From the NCBI GenBank assembly GCA_013140565.1, contig JABFSP010000211.1:1-38708 (forward strand): 38,708 nucleotides of DNA, read 5' to 3'. Positions 1-9,633 of this stretch are shown piece by piece. The DNA comes from Ignavibacteria bacterium. GTDB lineage: Bacteria > Bacteroidota > Ignavibacteria > Tepidaquicellales > OLB5. A model generated the notes under the pieces. It saw only the letters and a program-made list of their open reading frames with translations. It was not told the DNA's origin and did not search any database. Position 1 is the first letter of the stretch, and each line of letters opens with the position of its first letter. The position numbers and the translations under genes were made by a program.

Positions 1-1
1 A

Positions 2-1264
2 TTTAATATTAATATCAGCTCCCGGATCCCCAATACAGGTATAATAATGTTCAATAACGGAGCCTTCGGTGGCGCCGCAAAACGTTATACATTGCTTTAC
101 CGGGAATTATTACTGCAATATCCCGATAATATTTTCCTTATTGTAAATAATCACTTATACCGCCAGATCAAATCGATCTTCCCGGAGCTTGACACAAAAA
201 ATGTAATTGTTATAGATTACAATAATGATAGCTCCAGATCTGAGCAAAAAGATAATACTACTTTTTACTCAGACCACTCACCTGACCCGGTTGTGATTGA
301 TAAAAATACTTCTTTTCTCAGAAAAATTTACTGGTATTACAAGAACTTCTACAAACAAAAGAGCATATACAAAAAGATTGAAGCTATAAGGATCAAATAT
401 AATATTAAAGTGTTTACCGGTGTATTTTCAGGTTCATTGCCAACTGTGTTTTATTTAAAGGATAAAAGAAGAAAGGTCTCCGTGATTTTTGCTAATATGG
501 ATAGCTGGTTTTCTGAAGTTCACCGTGATATGAAGCTGCTTTGGTACCGAAAGTATTATTCATTCAATTATATCATGGAAAATGCAGACTTCGTTGATTT
601 CCTAAGTCCATACATACTTGATGGTGTTAAGCAAAGAAATGTGAAAATAAGACCCGGCGCAATATCAATTGCCCCCTGCTCATTTGCAGATTATTCAAAG
701 TGCAAAGTAGGCGATAAATCACATTTAGAAATTGCTTTTTCAGCCAGGCTGGAGCCTGATAAAAACCCGTTGATGTTCCTTGAGGCTGCGGCCACTTTGC
801 ATAAAAAATATCCGGGCATAAAATTTCACTTGATGGGTGAGGGTTCACTTGTATTTGAAATTGAAAAGTTCATTAAAGAAAGCGGACTCCGCGAAGCAGT
901 CAATTTTAAATTTCATAAAAATCCGCCGGAAGTATTCGCTAATACCGGTATAATAGTTTCGCTGCAAACCGGAACCAATTATCCCTCTCAAACACTTCTT
1001 GAAGCAATGGCCTGTGCAAACGCAGTAATTGCCGGTAATACCGGTGATACCGGACTTTTTATCAACGAAAACAACGGTCTATTGATCGATCTTGATGCAA
1101 ATGAGCTTGTAAAAGCACTGGAAGAATTAATTAACAACCCAACCAGGCTTCATCAAATGGGAAACAACGCACGGGAACTGGTTCTTACCAGCCATACTGC
1201 TGAAAAATACTGCGAATATTTCACTTCTCTTCTCGGGAAAGCGTATGATAAAAATTTCTCCTGA
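2..1264 (+). CDS. Glycosyltransferase family 4 (GT-B), 5'-truncated by window edge
   Basis: C-terminal GT1/GT4 signature (FSARLEPDKNPLMFLEAA..., YPSQTLLEAMACANAVIAGNTGDTG). The frame is open upstream of the ATG at 47 to base 2 (FNINISSRIPNTGIIMFNNGAFGGAAKRY), so the true start is probably outside the window. Confidence 0.85.
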   Translation, partial: FNINISSRIPNTGIIMFNNGAFGGAAKRYTLLYRELLLQYPDNIFLIVNNHLYRQIKSIFPELDTKNVIVIDYNNDSSRSEQKDNTTFYSDHSPDPVVIDKNTSFLRKIYWYYKNFYKQKSIYKKIEAIRIKYNIKVFTGVFSGSLPTVFYLKDKRRKVSVIFANMDSWFSEVHRDMKLLWYRKYYSFNYIMENADFVDFLSPYILDGVKQRNVKIRPGAISIAPCSFADYSKCKVGDKSHLEIAFSARLEPDKNPLMFLEAAATLHKKYPGIKFHLMGEGSLVFEIEKFIKESGLREAVNFKFHKNPPEVFANTGIIVSLQTGTNYPSQTLLEAMACANAVIAGNTGDTGLFINENNGLLIDLDANELVKALEELINNPTRLHQMGNNARELVLTSHTAEKYCEYFTSLLGKAYDKNFS

Positions 1265-1362
1265 GCATTTGCCCTGCCGGCAATCTGCAATGGTGAAAGT
1301 ATTTATCTTGCTGAAATTTTAAAAATATGATAACTTGCAATAAAATAAGTATATAATTGACT

Positions 1363-2361
1363 ATGAAAAAGCTGTTTTCGGGAAAAAAGATACTTGTTAC
1401 AGGCGGCACCGGTTCTTTCGGGCATCAGATCGTTAACCGTTTAATGAAGGAAGATCCTGACGAAATAAGGATAATCAGCCGGGACGAGAAAAAACAATAT
1501 GATATGCAGTTTGAATTTCAGGGAAACCGGAAACTGAGATTCATAATTGGCGATGTACGCAGTAAAGAATCACTATTGAAGGCAATGCGGGGGGTTGATA
1601 TTGTATTTCATGCTGCCGCATTAAAACAGGTGCCTTCATGCGAATACAATCCGTACGAGGCAGTTAAAACAAACGCTATGGGAGCGCAAAACGTGATCGA
1701 TGCGGCATTGTTCCACAACGTGGAAAAAGTTATCGCCATAAGTACTGATAAAGCTGCGGAACCAGTAAATGTTATGGGTATGACAAAAGCGATCCAGGAA
1801 AGGCTCATTACTTCCGCCAATGTTCATCGTGATGGAAAACGTACCGTTTTTTCCTGTGTCAGATACGGCAACGTGCTGGGGTCACGCGGTTCTGTAATTC
1901 CGGTTTTAAGGAACCAGATAGATAATGACCAGGATCTTACCATTACGGATTACAACATGACCCGGTTTATTTTAACGCTGGATAACGCAATTGACCTGGT
2001 GTTTAAAAGCGTTGAGTATTCGCTTGGCGGAGAAATTTTTATTCTCAAAATACCAGCGCATACCGTTGTTGATCTTGCCGAAGTAATGCTTGAAGCTTCA
2101 GGGAAAAAACTTAAATTAACCGAAACCGGCATACGCCCCGGCGAAAAAATTCACGAAACACTTGTTACCCCTACAGAATCCATACGAACAATTGAAAAGG
2201 AAAACCTTTTCATTATTCTGCCGCAGGTAGAAATACCCGAAGTAGAAAAGAAATATAAAAATTATAAGAACGAAAATCTCTTCAGGTTTTCTTCTGATAC
2301 AGCTGAGAAACTGAATAAAGCTGAACTTAAAGAAATGCTGAAAAATGAAAAATGGATATGA
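1363..2361 (+). CDS. capE: Polysaccharide biosynthesis SDR, UDP-GlcNAc 4,6-dehydratase (CapE/FnlA/WbjB-like)
   Basis: GGTGSFG Rossmann motif, FHAAALKQVPSCEYNPYEAVKTN, STDKAAEPVNVMGMTKAIQE, RYGNVLGSRGSVIPVL, IRPGEKIHE. The ORF-track start at 1357 is TTG; ATG at 1363 is more likely. Confidence 0.85.
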   Translation: MKKLFSGKKILVTGGTGSFGHQIVNRLMKEDPDEIRIISRDEKKQYDMQFEFQGNRKLRFIIGDVRSKESLLKAMRGVDIVFHAAALKQVPSCEYNPYEAVKTNAMGAQNVIDAALFHNVEKVIAISTDKAAEPVNVMGMTKAIQERLITSANVHRDGKRTVFSCVRYGNVLGSRGSVIPVLRNQIDNDQDLTITDYNMTRFILTLDNAIDLVFKSVEYSLGGEIFILKIPAHTVVDLAEVMLEASGKKLKLTETGIRPGEKIHETLVTPTESIRTIEKENLFIILPQVEIPEVEKKYKNYKNENLFRFSSDTAEKLNKAELKEMLKNEKWI

Positions 2362-2392
2362 TCCATTATTTTAAACTCGCGGTAGCTGATAT

Positions 2393-3202
2393 ATGAAAAG
2401 TATTTTGATATTAGGTGCTAATGGTATGCTGGGCAGCTCCACCTGCAGGTATTATACCCAAAAAGGTTACGATGTAAAATCGCTTACCCGCAGTGAATTT
2501 AACGCTGTAACCTCCGGTATCAGCGAACTTGAATCTCATGTTGAAAAATCAGACCTGGTTCTGAACTGCATAGGAGTAATTAAACAGGTTATTGATAAAT
2601 ACACTCCATATGAAACAGTAAAGATAAACGGAACCTTCCCAAGGAATTTGGCTAAGCTATGCCTGCATAATGGAACACCTCTTATACATATCACTACAGA
2701 CTGTGCCTTTTCGGGAAAAAGAGGGAGTTATAACGAAAACGATTATCTTGACGCTGAAGATCTTTACGGTATTTCCAAGGTTGCCGGTGAAACCGTTGAC
2801 TGCATGACATTAAGAACTTCCATCATCGGGCCTGAACAGGATACATCACTATCTCTGCTTGGCTGGGTATTTTCTCAAAGGGGTAAAACAGTAAACGGAT
2901 ATACAAACCATTTATGGAACGGCGTTACCACTCTGCAGTTTGCTAAAATTACAGAGATGATAATGAACAAGGGGCTTTATGAAAAGGGTTTATTCCATAT
3001 TCACTCACCCGGCTCCCTTTCAAAGTTTGAATTGGTTAGCATGATAAGTAATGTCTTCGGGCTTGGTATTAAAGTGATACCTGAAGAAAACATGGTTTTC
3101 TGCGATAGAACGCTGAGCACCGTATATCCGCTTAACGGGAACATTTCTATTCCGGTTATAGAAGAGCAGCTGAGAGAATTAAAAAGCTTTTTCAATCTAT
3201 AA
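2393..3202 (+). CDS. RmlD-like sugar-nucleotide reductase (SDR superfamily)
   Basis: GANGMLGSS N-terminus, HITTDCAFSGKRGSYNE, YGISKVAGE (YxxxK). Adjacent to the CapE-like dehydratase. Confidence 0.8.
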   Translation: MKSILILGANGMLGSSTCRYYTQKGYDVKSLTRSEFNAVTSGISELESHVEKSDLVLNCIGVIKQVIDKYTPYETVKINGTFPRNLAKLCLHNGTPLIHITTDCAFSGKRGSYNENDYLDAEDLYGISKVAGETVDCMTLRTSIIGPEQDTSLSLLGWVFSQRGKTVNGYTNHLWNGVTTLQFAKITEMIMNKGLYEKGLFHIHSPGSLSKFELVSMISNVFGLGIKVIPEENMVFCDRTLSTVYPLNGNISIPVIEEQLRELKSFFNL

Positions 3203-3206
3203 TTAT

Positions 3207-4145
3207 TTGAGCATTCTCGGAATAATTACGGTTGTTACCAATGAAAAACAGAACCTGCAGGAATATTTCAATTCATTAAAAGAACAGGTTCTGAAAGATT
3301 TTACACTGTATTTTGTTGATAACAACTCAACTGACGGTTCGGTTGAATTCTTTAAAGAGCTTAACAAAAACAATGAAATAACAACAGAATATATCCTGCT
3401 GAACTTCAATTCAGGTTTTTCAGGGGGCTGTAACGCCGGCGCTGAAAGAGCTATCGAAGACGGCTGTGAATACCTCTTCTTTTCGAATAACGACCTCGTG
3501 TTTGACCAACAGGCAATGAATGAATTGAAAAAATTGTTCGATAACGACCAAAATTTGGCTTGTGCAGGTCCGGTACTTTTTAAGCACAAAAATAAAGCGC
3601 CTGATGAAATACAGGAATTCGGCGGAAGCATAAACTTCAAAAGAGGAAAACTGCTGAAGCAATATACCAATCAGAATATACACACCGCAGGAATACCGGA
3701 ATATTCAGAAACTGACTTTATTGGCGGCGGTGTTTGCTTTATAAAGGCTGATGTATTCAGCCGCGCCGGAATGTTTGAAAACTCCTATTTTGCTTACTTC
3801 GATGAGATCGATCTATCATACAGACTGAAGGTACAAAACAGTTACAAAATGGCGGTAACATCAAAAGCGAAAATATGGCACAATCACAAATGGTCGAAAA
3901 AAAATAACAACGGTTATTATTTTGAGTATTACTTAAGCGAGCGGAATAAATTTCTGTATTTCAGGAAATATAAACTCTATTTCTCATTGGTACTTACTGC
4001 CATCAAAGACCTTATCATGTTTCCATGGAAAGCTGTCTGGTTTATAAAAGTTTGCGATGTAAAATTGAGTTTGTATTATTTAAAAGGTATGCTTGATGGG
4101 TTACTCAACAAAAAAGGTAAACCGGGATTTAGTTTCTTAAAATGA
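3207..4145 (+). CDS. Glycosyltransferase family 2 (rhamnosyltransferase-like)
   Basis: VDNNSTDGSVEF, NFNSGFSGGCNAGAERA, FFSNNDLVFD, FAYFDEIDLSYRLK. TTG start 4 nt after the preceding stop codon. Confidence 0.85.
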   Translation: MSILGIITVVTNEKQNLQEYFNSLKEQVLKDFTLYFVDNNSTDGSVEFFKELNKNNEITTEYILLNFNSGFSGGCNAGAERAIEDGCEYLFFSNNDLVFDQQAMNELKKLFDNDQNLACAGPVLFKHKNKAPDEIQEFGGSINFKRGKLLKQYTNQNIHTAGIPEYSETDFIGGGVCFIKADVFSRAGMFENSYFAYFDEIDLSYRLKVQNSYKMAVTSKAKIWHNHKWSKKNNNGYYFEYYLSERNKFLYFRKYKLYFSLVLTAIKDLIMFPWKAVWFIKVCDVKLSLYYLKGMLDGLLNKKGKPGFSFLK

Positions 4146-4193
4146 TCCCGGAAATTGTAATTTTGAAGCGCAATAACATTCAAATAATTATTG

Positions 4194-5786
4194 ATGGCAA
4201 ATATTAAACAACCATTTCTGTTCCCAAAACTGCTCTCTGTCGGTTCGTTTACCCTTAGACCGGAAAAACTAAGCGGGAAACAAACAGCTATCCTTGCGGC
4301 TGCAGTTATAATTTCTATTGCCGTAAAAATATATCTCATTCCGTTTAACATGATGGATATGGGTGACTCGGCAACAAGGGTATGGAATGCTTTTTGGTGG
4401 GCGCAAAAACCGTTTTTCGTATTGCCGGAATCCGGTCATCCACTGTGGTTTTACTTTATGGGTACGATCTTAAAAATTACCGGTGAGCTATACCTGACTT
4501 CTGCTTTTACTATGATAGCTGTAATGACTATTGCCGGCATCTATGTTTTCAAACTTACCCTTACCCTGACTGATTACAAAACGGCGCTGCTTTCATTCAT
4601 TATCGTAACATTAAACCCTGTTATATTCCGGCTCAACTTTGAGCCCTATGCGCAGCAGACCTATCTTGCCGCTGCGTGCATTATGCTGTACTATTTCATC
4701 AAGGCACTGGCATCGGATAAGAGTGTAATGTATTTTATAGTTGCGGGTATCTTTTCATTCATTGCCCTTGCATCCAGGCCTGAAGCGATATTTATGATCG
4801 TGCCATTGTGCATTCTTGCGTTTTTGACAAGAAGGAACGGGTGCTGTTACTATATAGGGTTATCATTGATATTCCAGGTTATCTGGATAGCGGTTAGTTA
4901 CGCAATTTACGGTGAACCGTTCAAAACATTCAATTCAGCAGACCAGTATACAGATAGTATCAATATTCACGGCCTGAATCTTGGCCTGCGTCTTAAGGGC
5001 TTTTTTCTGCCGTATTACTTCATTGTGCTTGGATTAACGGTAATACTTTTTTATTATTTTATCAAAGGTATTATATATTTTTACCGGGGTTACCCGAAAA
5101 TATTTTTAATAACCTTACTCATCCCCATACTTGCTCCGGCACTGGTGAACGGCGCGGCGGGTGCCAAATCGGCAATATACCATACAACCCATTATATGTA
5201 TTTGATGTACTTTATTGCCCCGGTGCTTGTTGCTGCCGGCCTGAATACCGATCTCACAAAAATACGCTCCGGTATTCTGCAATCAGTCGTGGCTTCTGTA
5301 GTGATACTTTCGTGCATTCCTCTTTCATATGTCAAAGAATTTGTACCTGAAAAATACAATAAACTATTCCCCAAAATAATTCAGTTCATAGTAACTGCCG
5401 ATGAACCCGAAGAAACTGATAAGCTGATATACTTTGTTGATCATTACATCGATAAATACCCCGCCCTGATATTTGACGCTGATGATAATGCCTCGAGCAT
5501 ATTTTATGTGCCTTACCGTACAAAACTCGCGCCGCCTGAAAAAGTCATGATAAGCGGCTATAATATCCCAAGTGATAAAGATGGGCTAACGGCTGAAATA
5601 AAATCATTTATGAAGAAGAACCCTAAAGGCATAATTATGTACCGCAAGAATCCAAATACGATTATGAACAGGGTTTTCAGTGAACTTACGGCAAAAAAGC
5701 CATATATAAGAAACGGCATTCAGCTTGAAATGGAAACCGAAAAATGGCTGGTTATGACATATGAGCCGGCTGAAGGTTTTGAATAA
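4194..5786 (+). CDS. Polytopic membrane protein, GT-C/ArnT-PMT-like glycosyltransferase
   Basis: Many hydrophobic segments, N-terminal MGDSATRVWNAFWWAQ loop, FRLNFEPYAQQTYLAA. ATG at 4194 preferred over TTG at 4191. Confidence 0.65.
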   Translation: MANIKQPFLFPKLLSVGSFTLRPEKLSGKQTAILAAAVIISIAVKIYLIPFNMMDMGDSATRVWNAFWWAQKPFFVLPESGHPLWFYFMGTILKITGELYLTSAFTMIAVMTIAGIYVFKLTLTLTDYKTALLSFIIVTLNPVIFRLNFEPYAQQTYLAAACIMLYYFIKALASDKSVMYFIVAGIFSFIALASRPEAIFMIVPLCILAFLTRRNGCCYYIGLSLIFQVIWIAVSYAIYGEPFKTFNSADQYTDSINIHGLNLGLRLKGFFLPYYFIVLGLTVILFYYFIKGIIYFYRGYPKIFLITLLIPILAPALVNGAAGAKSAIYHTTHYMYLMYFIAPVLVAAGLNTDLTKIRSGILQSVVASVVILSCIPLSYVKEFVPEKYNKLFPKIIQFIVTADEPEETDKLIYFVDHYIDKYPALIFDADDNASSIFYVPYRTKLAPPEKVMISGYNIPSDKDGLTAEIKSFMKKNPKGIIMYRKNPNTIMNRVFSELTAKKPYIRNGIQLEMETEKWLVMTYEPAEGFE

Positions 5787-6007
5787 AAAAGGCGATTGAA
5801 AATTCTATTCAGGATATAATGGCACAGCCCGGGCAAACCATATTAAATACTGTCACCCGTGAAACTCAACAACAGGAAAACAAAACCAAATGGCGCGCCA
5901 ACCTTTCTGCAGGCTGCGCGTTTGTGCGGTAAGTATAATATTTACCATCAGGGGATTCCTGTAATTCTTCAGAAAGTATTTTCGAAAACGTTTAACTTTT
6001 TTATTAG

Positions 6008-6421
6008 ATGATTGAATATATGACTAAGAAACAAATTCTTTCCATATTGTTAATCGCTGCGTTCGCAGCCGTTTTATTTTATGCTTTTATGCCGGCTAAC
6101 AGCGGGTGGACTCAAACCGAACTATACTTTGGCATGACAAAAAATACAGGCGGTATTGTAACGCAGGAAGAGTGGAATGCATTTGAAGATTCTGTGATAG
6201 TTAAAGTATTCTCCTCTGGTTTCACAACGTTAGATAGCCGTGGCAGATGGCTAAATGAAAATAACGATGTTATAAAAGAAAATTCGCGGATTGTAATGGC
6301 TGTTAATAAAATGACACCGGAACTTTCAGCTTCAATTGACACTATAAGGGAAAAATACAAAAGATATTATGCCCAAAGTTCTGTATTAAGAATTGAACAT
6401 AAGGCAGAAGTTTCTTTTTAA
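6008..6421 (+). CDS. DUF3574 domain protein with N-terminal signal/TM segment
   Basis: TELYFGM...GGIVTQEEWNAFEDSVIVKVFSSGFTTLDSRGRWL...SIDTIREKYKRYYAQSSVLRIEHKAEVSF matches the DUF3574 pattern as remembered. Confidence 0.7.
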   Translation: MIEYMTKKQILSILLIAAFAAVLFYAFMPANSGWTQTELYFGMTKNTGGIVTQEEWNAFEDSVIVKVFSSGFTTLDSRGRWLNENNDVIKENSRIVMAVNKMTPELSASIDTIREKYKRYYAQSSVLRIEHKAEVSF

Positions 6422-6446
6422 TTTACCTGAATATAACTTCTCTCAA

Positions 6447-7055
6447 ATGAATAGATCCAAATTTCATATAAGTACTATATCTTTGATTGTGATACTTGCC
6501 GCGGTAATTATTACTGCTGTATTGAGTTTAATATTTATCACCGGGCCCGTTGTGGTTGATAATTTTGTGGGACCTGCTGAACTCAATCCATACCCTGACG
6601 GGCTTAACTGGCTTCGCCGTTTGCTGATCTATCCCGGGCTGATATTAACTATATCGGCAATAGTGATTTTTCTAAAATCCGCTCTTAGCAAAAACTCGGC
6701 GGCGGCAGATAAAATACTGAATTATTTTATTCTTCTTGCAGTAATATGCATAGGGTGGCTCTGCACACCATACTGGGCGAACGGTTTGCAGTATGTTTTC
6801 TCTTCGGGTACTTCGTCTCTGTATGACCCGAAATCACTGATACCATATACTGATATTAATGTAATATGGAATGGCGGGGCTATGCTGTTTTTCCTTTTAG
6901 CGTTTATACTGATACTGATACCTCTTGCATTTGCCGTAATTGATTCCATCAAAAACGGTTTTGATCTGAAATATATTTACGCGGCAGGGTTTTATTTGCT
7001 TATTTTTGCAGCATTCCGTTTAACACCGTATTACGGATACTGGTTCATGGATTAA
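6447..7055 (+). CDS. Hypothetical polytopic membrane protein
   Basis: Several hydrophobic helices. The ORF track begins at TTG 6393, overlapping the previous CDS; ATG at 6447 is in frame and after the previous stop. Confidence 0.55.
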   Translation: MNRSKFHISTISLIVILAAVIITAVLSLIFITGPVVVDNFVGPAELNPYPDGLNWLRRLLIYPGLILTISAIVIFLKSALSKNSAAADKILNYFILLAVICIGWLCTPYWANGLQYVFSSGTSSLYDPKSLIPYTDINVIWNGGAMLFFLLAFILILIPLAFAVIDSIKNGFDLKYIYAAGFYLLIFAAFRLTPYYGYWFMD

Positions 7056-7090
7056 ACAGGAATTTCAATAAATAAAATATTGATCAAATT

Positions 7091-7609
7091 ATGAAAAACA
7101 GAAAATTGATCCAAAACCTTATTTTTATTTTTATTGCTTTTGCAATTACCGGATACATCTTCCTGTTCTCGCCAAAAAAGACTGCTGAGGATGAAAACCT
7201 GTATAAATGGATAAGTTCTGAAAAGGATTATTTGTATTACCAAAACTCCCCTGAAATTCTGCCGACCACCGAAGAAACCGAGCGCGCTCATGATAATTTC
7301 ATGCGCATCAGGTTCAACAAAAAAGCTGCAGATGTGCTGAATCAGGATGGACATCTTCCCAAAGGAGTTTCGTTCCCGGATTCTTCCATCATCATCAAAG
7401 AAATTTACTCGGAAAAAACCGGAGCGGTTGAAATTCTTGCCGCTATGGTAAAACTAAAAGGCGCGCCTAATTCAAATAAGGACTGGCTGTGGGCTGAATA
7501 CTCACCTACAGGCGAAGTTGAATACAGTGTAAGTAAAAACGGCAAAGCATGTGTATCGTGTCACAAATCAACCTATGATAACGTGAGGATCTTTGAATTG
7601 AGAAAATAA
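7091..7609 (+). CDS. Cytochrome P460-like, exported c-type heme protein
   Basis: N-terminal hydrophobic segment; single CXXCH (CVSCH) near the C-terminus; RIRFNKKAADVL...WLWAEYSPTGEVEYSVSKNGKACVSCHKS resembles the P460 domain. Confidence 0.65.
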   Translation: MKNRKLIQNLIFIFIAFAITGYIFLFSPKKTAEDENLYKWISSEKDYLYYQNSPEILPTTEETERAHDNFMRIRFNKKAADVLNQDGHLPKGVSFPDSSIIIKEIYSEKTGAVEILAAMVKLKGAPNSNKDWLWAEYSPTGEVEYSVSKNGKACVSCHKSTYDNVRIFELRK

Positions 7610-7637
7610 AAATTCTGATACAGTTGACATTTTGACC

Positions 7638-8375
7638 ATGAAAAATAACATAAAGAGATATTTTATTGCTTTTGGTCTGATCATCACATTTTTATCCTGC
7701 GGTGACCTTGGTTCCAACCGGCCTTCAAAGGAAACCTACCCCATAAGAGGCATTGATGTCTCCCATCACCAGGGCCGCATAGACTGGGATGATGTATCTG
7801 AAGAAGATATTACATTCGTTTATATTAAGGCAACCGAAGGCGAGAACTTCCGGGATAGCCTGTTTGCACATAATCTCTTGAATGCGCGAAGAATAGGCTT
7901 AAAGGTTGGAGCATATCATTATTACCTCGCTTCAAAAGACCCGGTGAAGCAGGCATACAATTTTATTTCAAATGTCCCAAAAATGAGCGTGAGCTTGCCT
8001 CCCGTGCTTGATATTGAACTGCCTGCGGATCTGAAAACTGAAAAAACTCACAGCCAGATCGTTTCAGAAATATACACATGTTTAAAGGAACTTGAAAAAC
8101 ACTACAGGAAAAAACCTGGAATATATACTGACTATGTAAATTATGATAATTACCTGAAATCAGGGTTTACCGAATATGAATTCTGGATAAGGGATATTTA
8201 TGACACTCCTCAATTTTCAGATGGCAGAAGCTGGAGCTTCTGGCAGCACTCTGATAAAGGTCTGGTTAAAGGAATATCGGGTTTGGTCGATCTCAATGTA
8301 TTCAGCGGTAACCGCAGTAAGTTTGATTCACTTTACAATCCCGTCCATTTAGATTCAGCCAAAATACTGCACTAA
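7638..8375 (+). CDS. Glycoside hydrolase family 25 (lysozyme-like), probable lipoprotein
   Basis: RGIDVSHHQGRIDWDDV, FVYIKATEG, VGAYHYYLASKDPVKQAYNF, PPVLDIE; lipobox-like FLSC near the N-terminus. ATG at 7638 preferred over TTG 7632. Confidence 0.85.
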   Translation: MKNNIKRYFIAFGLIITFLSCGDLGSNRPSKETYPIRGIDVSHHQGRIDWDDVSEEDITFVYIKATEGENFRDSLFAHNLLNARRIGLKVGAYHYYLASKDPVKQAYNFISNVPKMSVSLPPVLDIELPADLKTEKTHSQIVSEIYTCLKELEKHYRKKPGIYTDYVNYDNYLKSGFTEYEFWIRDIYDTPQFSDGRSWSFWQHSDKGLVKGISGLVDLNVFSGNRSKFDSLYNPVHLDSAKILH

Positions 8376-8394
8376 CTTGCACTCAGAGTACAAA

Positions 8395-9477
8395 CTAAAC
8401 AACATCAAAATATTTTTTTGCTGCCTCTTCCCCGTTAACTACAATTGCAATATTATGCCTGCCTTTAAAATGTTTCCGTATGGTAAGATCTTTGAATGAA
8501 TGCTTCTTTGCAAAGTTGAATGTTTTACCCTTTTCAAACTTACCTTCGGTAATTTTAAATATCTTACGGCTTGTTTTCCCTGATGACGTAATGAAATCAA
8601 TCGTATATTCAAGTCTTACGTTCTCATTAACAGGCTTAATGGGTTTAATTGAAAATGAAAATTCAAGCTTCCCGCCGTTTTGAATTTTCGTACTGTTTAG
8701 CTTAAAGCCTGTTGTTTCAATTCCTTCGGAGCCATGCCATCCAAAGAGCTTAAGCGCAGCTTTGTTACCTTTCTTAAGCAATCCCCGCAAACCATGTTTA
8801 ACAATCCAGTCAGTGTTTTTATTTTTTCCGTACCATTTTTTTGCGGTTTCATAGGCAATCGCCGGGTTATCTTTTGAAATGTCATTCAGGTTATTTGCGA
8901 CACTCTTCCTCACGTACTCTGATTCATCATTCTTCAGCAGTTCCAATACTTTCAATACCGGTCTCGGGTCGCGTTTGAACTCCGGCAATGCGATTGCCCA
9001 CGGCAGCCGCGGCCGCGAGCCTTCTGATGCAAACCGTCTAACGTGATGGTTCTTATGCTTTGCCCACTTCAATATTTCGGGCGTTAATATTTTGGGATAC
9101 CTTATTATAAAGGGCCTTACTGCAAATTCACTGCTGCCATATTGTGTGAAAAGCTCCAGCGCTGGGACTGATATTTTAGGGTCTTCAAGCCCGAACTGCT
9201 CAACGTAATCGGGGAATATCATAGATAGAAATCCCTTAAAATGCGGTACAGCCTTTTTCAGAATTGAAATGTTCCTCCTGTAATCACCCGGCAATACTTC
9301 ATTTAATGAACGCGCAATGTGACTCATACGCTGTTTGAGCTCTCTGCTATCCCACTCATTATCAAAAACAAGCTTCAGGAATTTTTTAGTGTCAAACCCG
9401 GGATAAATTTCTTTGAAAACTCCTGCAAATTTTTCGAGGTAAGGTTTATTATACATGTTCTTTAACGGTTCTGCCAT
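8395..9477 (-). CDS. DNA alkylation repair protein, AlkC/AlkD-like HEAT-repeat family
   Basis: MAEPLKNMYNKPYLEKFAGVF N-terminus, HHVRRFASEGSRPRLPWAIALPEFKRDPRPVLKVLELLKNDESEYVRKSVANNLNDISKDNP. Confidence 0.75.
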   Translation of the reverse strand: MAEPLKNMYNKPYLEKFAGVFKEIYPGFDTKKFLKLVFDNEWDSRELKQRMSHIARSLNEVLPGDYRRNISILKKAVPHFKGFLSMIFPDYVEQFGLEDPKISVPALELFTQYGSSEFAVRPFIIRYPKILTPEILKWAKHKNHHVRRFASEGSRPRLPWAIALPEFKRDPRPVLKVLELLKNDESEYVRKSVANNLNDISKDNPAIAYETAKKWYGKNKNTDWIVKHGLRGLLKKGNKAALKLFGWHGSEGIETTGFKLNSTKIQNGGKLEFSFSIKPIKPVNENVRLEYTIDFITSSGKTSRKIFKITEGKFEKGKTFNFAKKHSFKDLTIRKHFKGRHNIAIVVNGEEAAKKYFDVV

Positions 9478-9633
9478 GTTTTAAACTAATATTAATTAAT
9501 AATTAACAATTAGAGTTTTACATCATTAAATTTGCCATCAAATTTCCCGGTAGTTTTTCATGTGTATAAAATAATTGAAGAAGTAAAACTTCCGAATTTG
9601 ATTAAGAAACAAAGTATAAATGCCCGTTTTAGT

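Noticed and set aside
3203-3670. 155-aa minus-strand ORF antisense to the GT2 gene
   Set aside because: Overlaps a well-supported GT2 CDS on the opposite strand; its Ser/Phe/Leu-rich composition is typical of antisense translation and no family motif is seen.
5787-6007. 221-bp intergenic region before the DUF3574 gene as an RNA gene
   Set aside because: No tRNA-like or known ncRNA pattern recognised; probably a promoter region.
8376-8394. Convergent gene junction as a terminator
   Set aside because: Only 19 bp between the tail-to-tail genes and no hairpin or T-tract visible.
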